Source: Symsagittifera roscoffensis
Lineage: Eukaryota; Xenacoelomorpha; Acoela; Convolutidae
Direction: 5' to 3'
NCBI RefSeq assembly: GCF_963678635.1
Contig: NC_087067.1
Span: 60,620,594 to 60,684,593, forward strand
Length of the DNA: 64,000 nucleotides
A program made the position numbers and the translations under genes. Position 1 is the first letter of the stretch, and each line of letters starts with the position of its first letter. The notes beneath the pieces are model-generated. The model saw nothing but the letters and a program-made list of their open reading frames with translations, was not told the origin of the DNA and did not search any database. Shown here in pieces: positions 21,430-32,688 of the stretch.

Positions 21430-21962
21430 ATTTCACAATTGTGTAGTACGGTTGTTTGTTTATTTCCTAAATTGTTTAGTGACATAAGGTTTAGGATGAA
21501 GGATGCAAGGTTGTTATTAGTGATTTTTATGTCCTAGACTGTTAGTCCTTACGATTTTTTGGTTAGTCTAAATTGGGTCTTTTATTCGGGGTTGCAGAGA
21601 AAAGTATATATCGATTACGAAGAATAATTTGCTACTTTCTCGTGGTTATTCTAAGTTAAGTTGTTAACTTACTTAATCTTACTTAGGGGTAGTGATTGTG
21701 TTCAAGGTTTGGAGAATAGTAAATCGATCCAAAATTTTCAGGTATAATTAGAACGCAAGTAGTTCGTTAGGTACTATTTTAAACTTACTAAGACTAAGAT
21801 TTAACCTGTGTCAGGTAAGAGGAGGTATTAAATGAAGGATGACTAGCCCAAGTTTTTCACTGTTTAGCTTAATTTGAATGGTTAGATTGATTGAAAAATT
21901 TCTATTAGTCCTGGGTCTTTGAAAAGGTTGGGTAGTGAATCGACGTTTGAGGTCGTTAGACA
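21430..21962 (-). repeat. LTR-like dispersed repeat, copy 4 (upstream of pol)
   Basis: On the minus strand it starts TGTCTAACGACCTCAAACG at 21962. Similarity to copies 1 and 2 continues past the LTR-like part to about 21430, then switches to RT sequence. It is more diverged than copies 1 and 2. Confidence 0.6.
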
Positions 21963-23275
21963 TTTCATTAATTGGGTAGGGGAGAAAAAAATTGTTCTAT
22001 TTTATTCTGAACCTGTACCACCAATAATATGCTAGCTGATGGCCAAGAAATTTCTCAAACCTGCAACTATATTTAGTCGCCTGTACTAATAAACATGGAC
22101 TAGGACCAAAATAAATCGAAATAAATTCATCAAAATTTGGAACTAAAACCTAATTAGATTGTCAAAATTTTTTCTGAGGAGTTACTTTTTATTTGTTTAC
22201 GCTCAAGTTGAGTTTGTTTGTTTAAATTAATATGAGTAATTAAGAAAAAAACATTGAAAATTTTTTGTTAAAAAATTTTCTAGACGGTTGTTTCACCTGG
22301 AAAAAACATCTAAGAATAAGTAAATACAAAAGTCTTGAAGCAAAATTATTGGTTCACAATTTGTATTTGCACGCAAATGATAAGAATCGCAAAAATGATT
22401 TTCAAAAAAATGTTACTGATATTTCATTTCAAAACTGCGGGAACCTTTAGATAGCAGAACTTTAAATTAATACTCCTATAACTGATGATTTGAGGCAAGC
22501 GATTGAAGTGACTGCACAAAGCTACAAAGGTGAAAAGTGCGTAAGGCTACAATACAAAAGTGATCTTTAATACTAAAAAAAATGCTTATCAAACAGTTTC
22601 ATACATTTTCATGGACTGAAAAAATTCTATGAAAAAGCAAATTCAGCATTTTTTTGCCAGTTTCTGGAATAAATTAACAATATTTTGCCATACGTTTTAA
22701 CGAATAGTTTTATGAAAATAGCGAAAGCAATTCTTTGTACTATGGAATTTTATGGTACGCATTTTTCCATTCTATGAAATTGTATCATACACATTCTTCC
22801 TTAAAAATAAAAAAATTTAATTTTTGAATTCTTGTGTTTCAACCGAAACAAACTAAACAAAGGTTTTCTTTAATTAGAAAACCCAGAGTGTGACTTGCAG
22901 CTAGCACAGAATTAAACTGCATCGGGTGATATTAGTCATGTTAGATAAAGTTAACCTTTTCGAGCAGAATTAAATACCAAAAACTTAACGTTTTGTATAT
23001 CGCTAAAAAACGTTTTCTTAGAAATTTTTGGTGGCTGAGAAAAAATGTCTGTTTTATATATCCATCATTAACATAGCATAAAAAACCCCAAAAAAATTGT
23101 AAAAAAACCACTACAAAACCCAAAAAAAAATCACTTGCTTGTGCTTTTAGAGTTTTTCGGGTGAAAATCTTAACCTTTATGCCATCCCCCGGATTGGCAC
23201 AGTCGAACCCTCCGACAAGAAGCTTATCCTTTGATCAAATAGAACAATTTTGTTCTCCTCCACTCACTTAACAAG
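21963..23275 (+). repeat. AT-rich segment S, copy 3 (inverted relative to the left copies)
   Basis: It matches the reverse complement of 749-2010 and lies between a minus-oriented LTR-like repeat (ending 21962) and a plus-oriented one (starting 23276). The small ORF of segment S is at 22265-22450 on the plus strand here. Confidence 0.8.
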
Positions 23276-23672
23276 TGTCTAACGACCTCAAACGTCGATT
23301 CACTACCCATACCTTTCAAAAGACCCAGGACTAATAGAAATTTTTTTAATCACTCTTACCATTCTGATTAGGCCAAACAGTGAAGAACTTCGGTTATTCA
23401 TCCTGCACTTGACCCCCACCCCTCCTACCTGTCCCAGGATAAATCTTAATCTTAGTAAGTTTAAAAAGGTATCTAACGAATTATTTGCGTTCTAATCATA
23501 CCTGAACCTTCTGGATCGATTTACTATTCTCCAACCCTTGAACACAATCACTATCCCTAAGTAAGATTAAGTAAATTAACACCTTAACTTAGATTAGCCA
23601 CGAGAAAGTAACAATCATTCTCCGGAATCGATATATTTTTCTCTCCAACCCTGAATAAAAGACCCAAGTTAG
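23276..23672 (+). repeat. LTR-like dispersed repeat, copy 5
   Basis: It is the plus-strand counterpart of copies 1 and 2 in unit U1. It ends after GACCCAAGTTAG, where sequence unique to the U units begins with an ATG frame (MDTLVAQIAPEDFPKF) that soon meets stops. Confidence 0.6.
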
Positions 23673-23749
23673 ATGACCTTCTATTCCGACCCCAAATGGA
23701 TACTTTAGTTGCTCAAATTGCCCCAGAAGATTTCCCTAAGTTTTCAATA

Positions 23750-24035
23750 AGGAGGGTTGCTAAGAGTTTTAAGTCAATCCGGAGGGTTACTTCGGAGGGT
23801 TGTTAAGACACTTAGCCTACTTCGGAGGGTTACTTCGGAGGGTACCTTAGTCACCCAAGTGACTTCGGAGGTGCCCTTTAACTCACTAAGGAGGGTCAAT
23901 AAGAGGCTTAATGTGCTCCGGAGGGTTCTTTCAAAAGTTCAAACTTTTTGAATCTCACTTAGAAGTGTCTTCAACTAGTCTCAGAAAGTGTCAAAACAAG
24001 CTTAGCTGACTCCGGAGGGTTACTTCGGAGGGTTC
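23750..24035. repeat. Cluster of CGGAGGGTT words in U1
   Basis: About ten occurrences of (T/C)CGGAGGGTT or close variants fall within 290 bp at irregular spacing, often as pairs such as ACTTCGGAGGGTTACTTCGG. The word also appears inverted (CCCTCCG) elsewhere in the unit. The frame over it (23757-23951) is a by-product. Confidence 0.75.
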
Positions 24036-24960
24036 CCCAAAAATCAAGAAAACGTGTTATTCTACCGCAGTAAAGCCTCCGAATGCGGTCTAACTAATTT
24101 AAAACTAGGTGGGCTGACACGGTCAACCTTCCCAATAGTTAGGATAAAAAGGTGATCTTATAAAATTCGGACGGTTCCCTAAAATTTGGACCCTCCGAAC
24201 CAACAAATTCTAAAACAAGTTTTCTTTTCCGAGATTATCAACCCAAAAACGGTTGCGGTCCGGAAAAGTGGTCAAAAGTTTCGACTTATGGTACCAAAGT
24301 TATCCCAATTAATTTGCTAGTCGTTGAGAAATCGCCAAAAACGCATTCGTCAAAATGGCCTTTTTTCACCATCTATATAGATTCTGAAAGAATTTTTCCG
24401 CAATTCTCAGTGAAAGTGCCAAAAATAATTGAAACGAGCGTAGTAGCCCCGTACGGCACTGGAATAATGCAAAAAACGGGACCCAAATTGGTTTGGAAAC
24501 AAAATAATGGCCAATAACTAACGAATTTGGACCCTCCGATTCCTTCCTTTTCCAATCCTTAAGTCGTTAGCTCTATCCACGGAGCTAATCGGAGGGTTAC
24601 TCAAAAATTTCTCTGGCAACCGAGCAAGTTATGCTAGCACACTCCTAACGCAAAAATTTTTTATCGCTCTAACTCTAAAAACTCAAAAACTCGATCCCCA
24701 AAACAAATTGACAAAATTCGGAAAAATATCAAAATTTTAATGGAAAAATTGTTGTTTTTTCTAAATTCTACTGAGTCCTTTCTCCTGCGGTTTCTTTACT
24801 CAGGGGGATCGAACTACGTAGCAACTCCTTGTTTAAAAGCTTTTTGCTGTTCGGAAAAGCTCGGATATCCAAAATTTTGGGGGTCTACAGTTTGGTCGAA
24901 AATCAGTAATTTTCGACAAAATTGGGTGTTTCTCGGGTCTAAATAGGAGATAAGTAATAT

Positions 24961-24982
24961 ATAATAATAATAATAATAATAA
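24961..24982. repeat. (ATA)n microsatellite in U1
   Basis: About seven trinucleotide units. The copy in U2 (28321-28339) is shorter by two units, a normal slippage difference. Confidence 0.9.
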
Positions 24983-26635
24983 ATTAGTAGTCGTTAATGA
25001 ATCATACTATACCCTCCTTTGCACCAAAATACCCGAATTAGGACCCTTAACTCGGAAATTTGTGATCGTTGAGGGTACAGGCGGACCGCTCCAATTGCGC
25101 CCCCCACCACTTAAGTTTTAATGAAATAGTACCCGAGCGATACTAAAATTGTTTCAACGATACCCATCAGTCGTTTTGGATGTTGTTGGATGTTGTCCCT
25201 GATGTCCCTGTTTAGTGTGGAACACGTCGGTCAGCTTGCCACACTACCCTCCGGTCACCGGCAATATCACCATCAACGTGCTTAAATACTCAAATTACAC
25301 TCAAGGGAGGGTACCCAACCCGTCACCAAAACACACAATCTTTCTATCAGAAATGATATGAATCAATCTGAAACATTAACAAATAGGAAGGTCAGATCGC
25401 ATATCGTCTGGAAATAACATATAAACTGTCACTTTATGTTTTTTACTGTTTTTGGTCTTTTTTGGATTTTTGTACTGTTTTTTTTGTACTTTTTTGTTTT
25501 CAAATAAATTTGTTTTTGGCTTTTTCTTGGTTATACATTATTTTTAGTTTGGTTTTACGCTTTCTGTTTAATTGCTTTTGGTCCCGGTACCTACGGACAA
25601 GCGGGCTCATGACTTCCCACCGAACCCTCCGGCCCCCGGAATTTTCGGTCTTAACTAAGTTAAAAAGCTAAAAACTACTATCCGGAGGATCGGCACCTTC
25701 CCTCTAGTACAATAAAGGCCATTAAGAATCGCAAAATGATAAGAATCGCAAAAATGATTTTCAAAAAAATGTTACTGATATTTCATTTCAATACTGCGGG
25801 AACCTTTAGATAGCAGAACTTTAAATTAATACTCCTATAACTGATGATTTGAGGCAAGCGATTGAAGTGACTGCACAAAGCTACAAAGGTGAAAAGTGCG
25901 TAAGGCTACAATACAAAAGTGATCATTAATACTAAAAAAAATGCTTATCAAACAGTTTCATACATTTTCATGGACTGAAAAAATTCTATGAAAAAGCAAA
26001 TTCAGCATTTTTTTGCCAGTTTCTGGAATAAATTAACAATATTTTGCCATACGTTTTAACGAATAGTTTTATGAAAATAGCGAAAGCAATTCTTTGTACT
26101 ATGGAATTTTATGGTACGCATTTTTCCATTCTATGAAATTGTATCATACACATTCTTCCTTAAAAATAAAAAAATTTAATTTTTGAATTCTTGTGTTTCA
26201 ACCGAAACAAACTAAACAAAGGTTTTCTTTAATTAGAAAACCCAGAGTGTGACTTGCAGCTAGCACAGAATTAAACTGCATCGGGTGATATTAGTCATGT
26301 TAGATAAAGTTAACCTTTTCGAGCAGAATTAAATACCAAAAACTTAACGTTTTGTATATCGCTAAAAAACGTTTTCTTAGAAATTTTTGGTGGCTGAGAA
26401 AAAATGTCTGTTTTATATATCCATCATTAACATAGCATAAAAAACCCCAAAAAAATTGTAAAAAAACCACTACAAAACCCAAAAAAAAATCACTTGCTTG
26501 TGCTTTTAGAGTTTTTCGGGTGAAAATCTTAACCTTTATGCCATTCCCCCGGATTGGCACAGTCGAACCCTCCGACAAGAAGCTTATCCTTGGATCAAAT
26601 AGAACAATTTTGTTCTCCTCCACTCACTTAACAAG

Positions 26636-27032
26636 TGTCTAACGACCTCAAACGTCGATTCACTACCCATACCTTTCAAAAGACCCAGGACTAATAGAAA
26701 TTTTTTTAATCACTCTTACCATTCTGATTAGGCCAAACAGTGAAGAACTTCGGTTATTCATCCTTCACTTGACCCCCACCCCTCCTACCTGTCCCTGGAT
26801 AAATCTTAATCTTAGTAAGTTTAAAAAGGTATCTAACGAATTATTTGCGTTCTAATCATACCTGAACCTTCTGGATCGATTTACTATTCTCCAACCCTTG
26901 AACACAATCACTATCCCTAAGTAAGATTAAGTAAATTAACACCTTAACTTAGATTAGCCACGAGAAAGTAACAATCATTCTCCGGAATCGATATATTTTT
27001 CTCTCCAACCCTGAATAAAAGACCCAAGTTAG
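26636..27032 (+). repeat. LTR-like dispersed repeat, copy 6
   Basis: It is the copy in unit U2, 3360 bp from copy 5 and nearly identical to it. Confidence 0.6.
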
Positions 27033-27109
27033 ATGACCTTCTATTCCGACCCCAAATGGATACTTTAGTTGCTCAAATTGCCCCAGAAGATTTCCCTAAG
27101 TTTTCAATA

Positions 27110-27395
27110 AGGAGGGTTGCTAAGAGTTTTAAGTCAATCCGGAGGGTTACTTCGGAGGGTTGTTAAGACACTTAGCCTACTTCGGAGGGTTACTTCGGAG
27201 GGTACCTTAGTCACCCAAGTGACTTCGGAGGTGCCCTTTAACTCACTAAGGAGGGTCAATAAGAGGCTTAATGTGCTCCGGAGGGTTCTTTCAAAAGTTC
27301 AAACTTTTTGAATCTCACTTAGAAGTGTCTTCAACTAGTCTCAGAAAGTGTCAAAACAAGCTTAGCTGACTCCGGAGGGTTACTTCGGAGGGTTC
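27110..27395. repeat. Cluster of CGGAGGGTT words in U2
   Basis: This is the copy of the 23750-24035 cluster in the second tandem unit, with the same words in the same order. Confidence 0.75.
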
Positions 27396-28320
27396 CCCAA
27401 AAATCAAGAAAACGTGTTATTCTACCGCAGTAAAGCCTCCGAATGCGGTCTAACTAATTTAAAACTAGGTGGGCTGACACGGTCAACCTTCCCAATAATT
27501 AGGATAAAAAGGTGATCTTATAAAATTCGGACGGTTCCCTAAAATTTGGACCCTCCGAACCAACAAATTCTAAAACAAGTTTTCTTTTCCGAGATTATCA
27601 ACCCAAAAACGGTTGCGGTCCGGAAAAATGGTCAAAAATTTCGACTTATGGAACCAAAGTTATCCCAATTAATTTGCTAGTCTTTGAGAAATCGCCAAAA
27701 ACGCATTCGTCAAAATGGCCTTTTTTCACCATCTATATAGATTCTGAAAGAATTTTTTCGCAATTCTCAGTGAAAGTGCCAAAAATAATTGAAACGAGCG
27801 TAGTAGCCAGGTACGGCACTGGAATAAAGCAAAAAACGGGACCCAAATTGGTTTGGAAACAAAATAATGGCCAATAACTAACGAATTTGGACCCTCCGAT
27901 TCCTTCCTTTTCCAATCCTTAAGTCGTTAGCTCTATCCACGGAGCTAATCGGAGGGTTACTCAAAAATTTCTCTGGCAACCGAGCAAGTTATGCTAGCAC
28001 ACTCCTAACGCAAAAATTTTTTATCGCTCTAACTCTAAAAACTCAAAAACTCGATCCCCAAAACAAATTGACAAAATTCGGAAAAATATCAAAATTTTAA
28101 TGGAAAAATTGTCGTTTTTTCTAAATTCTACTGAGTCCTTTCTCCCGCGGTTTCTTTACTCAGGGGGATCGAATTACGTAGCAACTCCTTGTTTAAAAGC
28201 TTTTTGCTGTTCGGAAAAGCTCGGATATCCAAAATTTTGGGGGTCTACAGTTTGGTCGAAAATCAGTAATTTTCGACAAAATTGGGTGTTTCTCGGGTCT
28301 AAATAGGAGATAAGTAATAT

Positions 28321-28339
28321 ATAATAATAATAATAATAA
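28321..28339. repeat. (ATA)n microsatellite in U2
   Basis: This is the shorter counterpart of 24961-24982. Confidence 0.9.
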
Positions 28340-29066
28340 ATTAGTAGTCGTTAATGAATCATACTATACCCTCCTTTGCACCAAAATACCCGAATTAGGA
28401 CCCTTAACTCGGAAATTTGTGATCGTTGAGGGTACAGGCGGACCGCTCCAATTGCGCCCCCCACCACTTAAGTTTTAATGAAATAGTACCCGAGCGATAC
28501 TAAAATTGTTTCAGCGATACCCATCAGTCGTTTTGGATGTTGTCCCTGATGTCCCTGTTTAGTGTGGAACACGTCGGTCAGCTTGCCACACTACCCTCCG
28601 GTCACCGGCAAAATCACCATCAACGTGCTTAAATACTCAAATTACACTCAAGGGAGGGTACCCAACCCGTCACAAAACACACAATCTTTCTATCAGAAAT
28701 GATATGAATCAATCTGAAACATTAACAAATAGGAAGGTCAGATCGCATATTGTCTGGAAATAACATATAAACTGTCACTTTATGTTTTTTACTGTTTTTG
28801 GTCTTTTTTGGATTTTTGTACTGTTTTTTTTGTACTTTTTTGTTTTCAAATAAATTTGTTTTTGGCTTTTTCTTGGTTATACATTATTTTTAGTTTGGTT
28901 TTACGCTTTTTGTTTAATTGCTTTTGGTCCCGGTACCTACGGACAAGCGGGCTCATGACTTCCCACCGAACCCTCCGGCCCCCGGAATTTTCGGTCTTAA
29001 CTAAGTTAAAAAGCTAAAAAGTACTATCCGGAGGATCGGCACCTTCCCTCTAGTACATTAAAGGCC

Positions 29067-29258
29067 ATTAAGACCTCTAAATCGGGCATACTCCCGGAGC
29101 GGAGGGTTCGTCGCTGAAACGTTTGCTGATCACGATGGTCTTATGCCTTTAACAGACCCACCCAGGAGCGCCATAAAAACGTCTATGTAATCTTAATGTA
29201 CTACCATTTTCAAACATTAATTAAATTTCCTTGTCAATTTTTTCTTTTTAGAGTTAAG
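29067..29258. other. Unique junction sequence between U2 and the Polinton remnant
   Basis: It follows the U2 end at GGCCATTAAG and still contains one CGGAGGGTT word, so it may be the natural continuation of the U unit that the tandem junction in U1 removed. Polinton-like coding starts at about 29259. No terminal inverted repeat was recognised. Confidence 0.4.
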
Positions 29259-29519
29259 ATGGTCGATCAATGTGACAAACCTGTAAATTTATGAAATTTT
29301 GTTTTTGATGAAGAAAATCATGAACGAAAGTCATGGAAATTGTTTGGACGTACATGTAATAGATCTCTTTTAGTTTTTTGTGCCAAGTTTTTGTTATAGT
29401 TTTGATGCTAGTATGTGCAATCATTTGAATTATTTTATCCACAACATGTGAAGAAACAACGGTTTGAGTAGCTATCTTATCAAGTACAGTCGGATACATT
29501 CTACATTCTCCAAAGCTAT
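29259..29519 (+). pseudogene. Polinton-type small membrane protein remnant
   Basis: The plus strand shows an early frame with FDEENHERKSWKLFGRTCNR, then in another frame a hydrophobic segment (FLCQVFVIVLMLVCAII) and a CEETTV/VAILSSTVGYIL end just before the ATPase start. Small single-membrane-segment proteins next to the ATPase occur in Polintons. One frameshift and two stops are visible. Its role is unknown. Confidence 0.45.
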
Positions 29520-30522
29520 GAATAAAATGATATCTAACAAAGAACGAATTTTTATTTCCCTAGTTGGACCAAGTGGATCTGGAAAATCTCATCTTATTTT
29601 TGAATGGTTAAAAATTGGTACTTTTCAACCAGCATTCTAGAAAACTTTTCATTTTTATCAACACTATCAACCTCTTTATAGTCAAATGCAAAGAAAAAAC
29701 CTTGAATTTATTCAAGGAGTAGATTTGAACTTGATTGAAAATCTTCCCAATAACAGAACTAAGTATTTGCTCATATTTGATGTTTCTTGAGGAGAAATTT
29801 TTTACTCCAAACAATTTGTAAAAATTGCTACTGCTGGGAGACACAGGGGACTGAATACAATATACATCAAACACAATTTATTTCATCAAAGCAGATTAGG
29901 AAGAGATGTAGAGTTACATAATACACGCATAGTCTTATTCAAGTCGCTGAAGGATGTTTTACAAATCAATACATTAGGACAACAACTAGGCCTAGGATCC
30001 CATCAGAAAGAGTGGTATCAAGATGCAACTTCGGTTCCTTATGTTCATTCACTTTTTGATTTAACCACAAAAACAGTCGATTCAATTAGGTATTGCTCTG
30101 ATAGTGGGTCAGTTCCAACAAAATTTTACTTACCAGCTGGAATAGAGACAAAATTTTTGGACGATGAGTACCCAATACGTCTCTATTCTCCCAATATTTC
30201 AAAATCTTCACTAAGGCTTCGAAAACAATTCATTCTCAATCGCTCAAAAGATTTCATTCAATTTCTGAGCGAGTGTTTAGTAAACCTATTAAGAGGAGAC
30301 CTTCGAGATCTTCAGAAAGAAGACTTAGTAGAATATCAAAAAGAAGTTTCAGAACTAACACAAAAAAGAACTCCTCTACACAAAAGAAGAATTATTTTAA
30401 GTTCAAGTAAATGTACAATTGGTATTTATCATCACCCCTTTTGTCATCAAACGATTGACATAGTATGGAACATTTTTTTTCAATTCCGTACTCAATTTAT
30501 CAATCACAAAGTACGTTTTTAA
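29518..30522 (+). pseudogene. Polinton FtsK/HerA-like DNA-packaging ATPase pseudogene
   Basis: From the ATG at 29518 one frame covers 335 codons with two internal stops (29638 TAG, 29788 TGA). Walker A is GPSGSGKS at residues 17-24. The Walker B strand is KYLLIFD with Asp at 29779-29781, but the next residue is Val rather than the usual second acidic residue. ATAGRHRGLNTIYIKHNLFH follows, the conserved sensor/arginine region of this family. In Polintons this enzyme is thought to pump DNA into virus-like capsids. From about 30237 another frame is rich in Arg/Lys/Ser, so the true C-terminus may lie in that frame after a frameshift. Confidence 0.85.
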
Positions 30523-30895
30523 GAAAACCAAAATTGGAACAAACGCAAGAAAAGGAGGAGACTGTACCAAAAAATTTTGATTCTATTAACAGTGCTGTAA
30601 ATGCGAGGTTGAAAACGAGCAACAAAAAACACATTTTTGATTTAATTTTGAACTCTCCTAGAAGTAATCTCAGCCAGTCAGACAATATCATATTAGATAA
30701 TCGAGACACAAAAGAATCAATTGTAGACTTTGTGTGTGCACTAAAACGAAAAAATACCAACTTTCCCGATATTTACCATTTTGGAAGCAACTCAAATTCC
30801 TCCTAAACTTGTTATTAACGAGAATGCCAGAGCAAAAGATAGAGGAACTTGGGTACCTTTCAAAACCTGAAAAGGTAAAACTAAACATAATGTAT
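30465..30895 (+). pseudogene. Polinton conserved protein of unknown function (broken)
   Basis: The frame 30465-30806 gives KKHIFDLILNSPRSNLSQSD and later VDFVCALKRKN and FPDIYH. After a frameshift near 30780 the sequence continues as PKLVINENARAKDRGTWVPF up to about 30870, then a stop. The block lies between the ATPase and the integrase. I take it as one decayed gene because the two parts join within one short conserved-looking C-terminal region. I cannot name a function. Confidence 0.45.
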
Positions 30896-31750
30896 TCTGG
30901 GGGCAGAGCTGTGTACGGTTCTATTCAAAACTTGAGTAAAGCGAGTGGTTTATCAAAAAAGAAAGTAGAAAATTTTTTACAAACCCAGACGTCGTATACA
31001 AAATTTGGTCAACAAACCAGGTGTTTCCGAAGACTTCAAGCGTTTTCTAAATATATCATTAAAATCTGGTGGATGGACTTGGCTTTTGTCGACAAATTAG
31101 CGAGTCAAAACAATGGAGTCAAGTATTTATTATTTGCTGTAGATATTTTTCCAAGATTTTTCAGAGTTCAAACAGTGGAAACAAAGTATGCCAAAGAAAT
31201 TTTACAAGCTTTCAGAAAACTGATTTCTCGAAAAAAAACACTCCTGAAAAACTTTGGGCTGATAAAGGAACAGAATATGGGGGAACTTTTAAAAAATTTT
31301 GCAGGGAGAAAGACATTGAAGTTTAATCATCAATGAGTGAAACAAAAACTGAATTAGCAGAGAGAGCAATTAAGTTTTTAAAATATATAATATATTGTTT
31401 CATTGAAGATCATGGTGAAACATTTATCCCTAAATTACATCAATTTGTTTCTACAGTGAACTGTCACAAAAAATCGATCATTTGGAAAACCTCCCAGAGA
31501 TGTGAAGAACAGTGATTATTTTACAACTTTGTATAACAAATCGTTCAAGAAATATACTAAATCAAAACTCAAAATTGGTGATAGAGTTGCAATTTCGAAA
31601 AACGATTTTTCGATCCGAAAAGGGTACAAACCACAGTTTACAAATGAAATTTTGGAAATTTCAGCAAAATCTACAAAACGCCTGCTACATACATCAGCAA
31701 AGATTTCGAAAAAGAAGAAATTCTGGGAAAGTTTTATAAAAAAAGCTTAG
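30821..31750 (+). pseudogene. Polinton retroviral-type (rve) integrase pseudogene
   Basis: The N-terminal part has AVYGSIQNLSKASGLSKKKV, a helix-turn-helix-like region, then IWWMDLAFVD with the first catalytic Asp at 31076, and YLLFAVDIFPRFFRV. A frameshift at the A-run near 31230 moves coding to another frame with WADKGTEYGG (second Asp at 31261). A stop at 31324 follows, then SETKTELAERAIKFLK with the likely catalytic Glu at 31360. After a further frameshift near 31500, LKIGDRVAISKNDFSIRKGY and GYKPQFTNEI form the C-terminal chromodomain-like part. All three catalytic positions are therefore present but lie in broken frames. This family includes the C. elegans F54H12.3-type proteins. Confidence 0.85.
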
Positions 31751-31784
31751 AAAATGTTCAGTTTAAAGGTAAGTCATTTTTAAA

Positions 31785-32660
31785 ATGAATTTCTATCGAT
31801 CAGTTGTCATGAATTCTTTTTACTATTGAGCTAGTTTCTTAGTTTCTAATGCTTCTTTTAATTGTTATCCGAATAATAGTCTTAGTTCCTTTACAATTTT
31901 TCTACCGGAACAAATACATCTAAAAGGAGAATGGGAGGTTGCTAATTCAGAAATATCGTACCCTTCATTGTTCCAAAACGTTACAGAGGGAAAGTTTACT
32001 TCGATAGATGGACGAGAAAGTCCTGCGGAAAAAAGAAAGATTCAACCGATGCATACTGAACCTGAATTGTATTCAAGTATTGCTGATATAGTTGTAGCCA
32101 TGAATGACAAAGGTCGAAAACGTATGGGCGCACAAATTATGAATATAACGGAATTTAATTATCAGTAGATAAGATGACACAAAAATTGCCATTCATTTAA
32201 CTGAGGATCAATCAGTGTTTATGATTCAAAGTGCTGTTTTGAGTCACATTTTTGGTTGTGATTTAGAACAAAATCAGACAGGTGTTATAATGAAAAGAAA
32301 AGGACCACATTATCCTCAGTATTCTTACGACATTATAAGAATACATTCCCTAATAATTTATAGTGATATTATAGAATATAACATAGTAGGCGATACAAAA
32401 ACTCCTTTACTGCGTTGTATTCTTTTCATTTCCAAAGTAAAAAATGGAGACATAAAATCTACAGGACAGTACATATCTACAGGACAGTACAGAATAGTAT
32501 CGTACACATCAATCCTTCACAAATCTACAATTCTAAAAAGCTGTTAAAAAACTCTTTCCATAGCATAAAAATAGAACTAAGGAAAAGTATGGGTGAAAAA
32601 TTCCTTTTGTGTCTGTAGGAATTACACGAGTTGTTCGCTTGTTTCGCAAGTTTTCGGTTA
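31785..32660 (+). pseudogene. Polinton structural-type protein pseudogene
   Basis: From the ATG at 31785 the product contains NSLSSFTIFLPEQIHLKGEW followed by EVANSEISYPSLFQNVTEGK, a pattern I associate with a conserved Polinton protein of virion type; which capsid protein it is I cannot say. A stop lies near 31827. The frame ends at 32168, and a second frame (32215-32547) gives YDIIRIHSLIIYSDIIEYNI and VGDTKTPLLRC. A third frame near 32540-32618 gives LLKNSFHSIKIELR. An 18-bp in-frame tandem duplication at 32457-32492 adds six residues. The order fits one gene between integrase and the basic protein. Confidence 0.6.
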
Positions 32661-32688
32661 ATCTTTTTTGATTTATACTTCATACGAA

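Larger units (their letters stand above)
22378..25737. repeat. Tandem composite unit U1 (~3.36 kb)
   Basis: It is repeated directly at 25738-29066 with an offset of 3360 bp at the start and 3346 bp toward the end, because the second copy lacks a 10-bp TTGGATGTTG repeat and some microsatellite units. The unit contains part of segment S, an LTR-like repeat, a motif-rich region of GGAGGGTT words, the module shared with 2038-2445 and a T-rich 3' part. The T-rich ORF at 25462-25671 and the others inside the unit are low complexity and not convincing genes. Confidence 0.9.
25738..29066. repeat. Tandem composite unit U2
   Basis: This is the second copy of U1. The junction inside segment S carries a small duplication of AATGATAAGAATCGCAAAA-like sequence at 25728-25755. 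After about 29066 the sequence leaves the repeat, whereas U1 at the equivalent point enters segment S of U2. Confidence 0.9.

Noticed and set aside
23750-24035. G-quadruplex cluster
   Set aside because: The GGAGGG words are too far apart and have too few consecutive G-tracts to meet the usual four-tract rule.
25462-25671. Hydrophobic 69-codon ORF (copy at 28808-29017) as a membrane protein
   Set aside because: Hydrophobicity comes from T-rich DNA (Phe/Leu codons); no other gene-like signal.
29608-29874. Minus-strand ORF over the ATPase region
   Set aside because: It is antisense to a clear Walker A ATPase frame and shows no domain.
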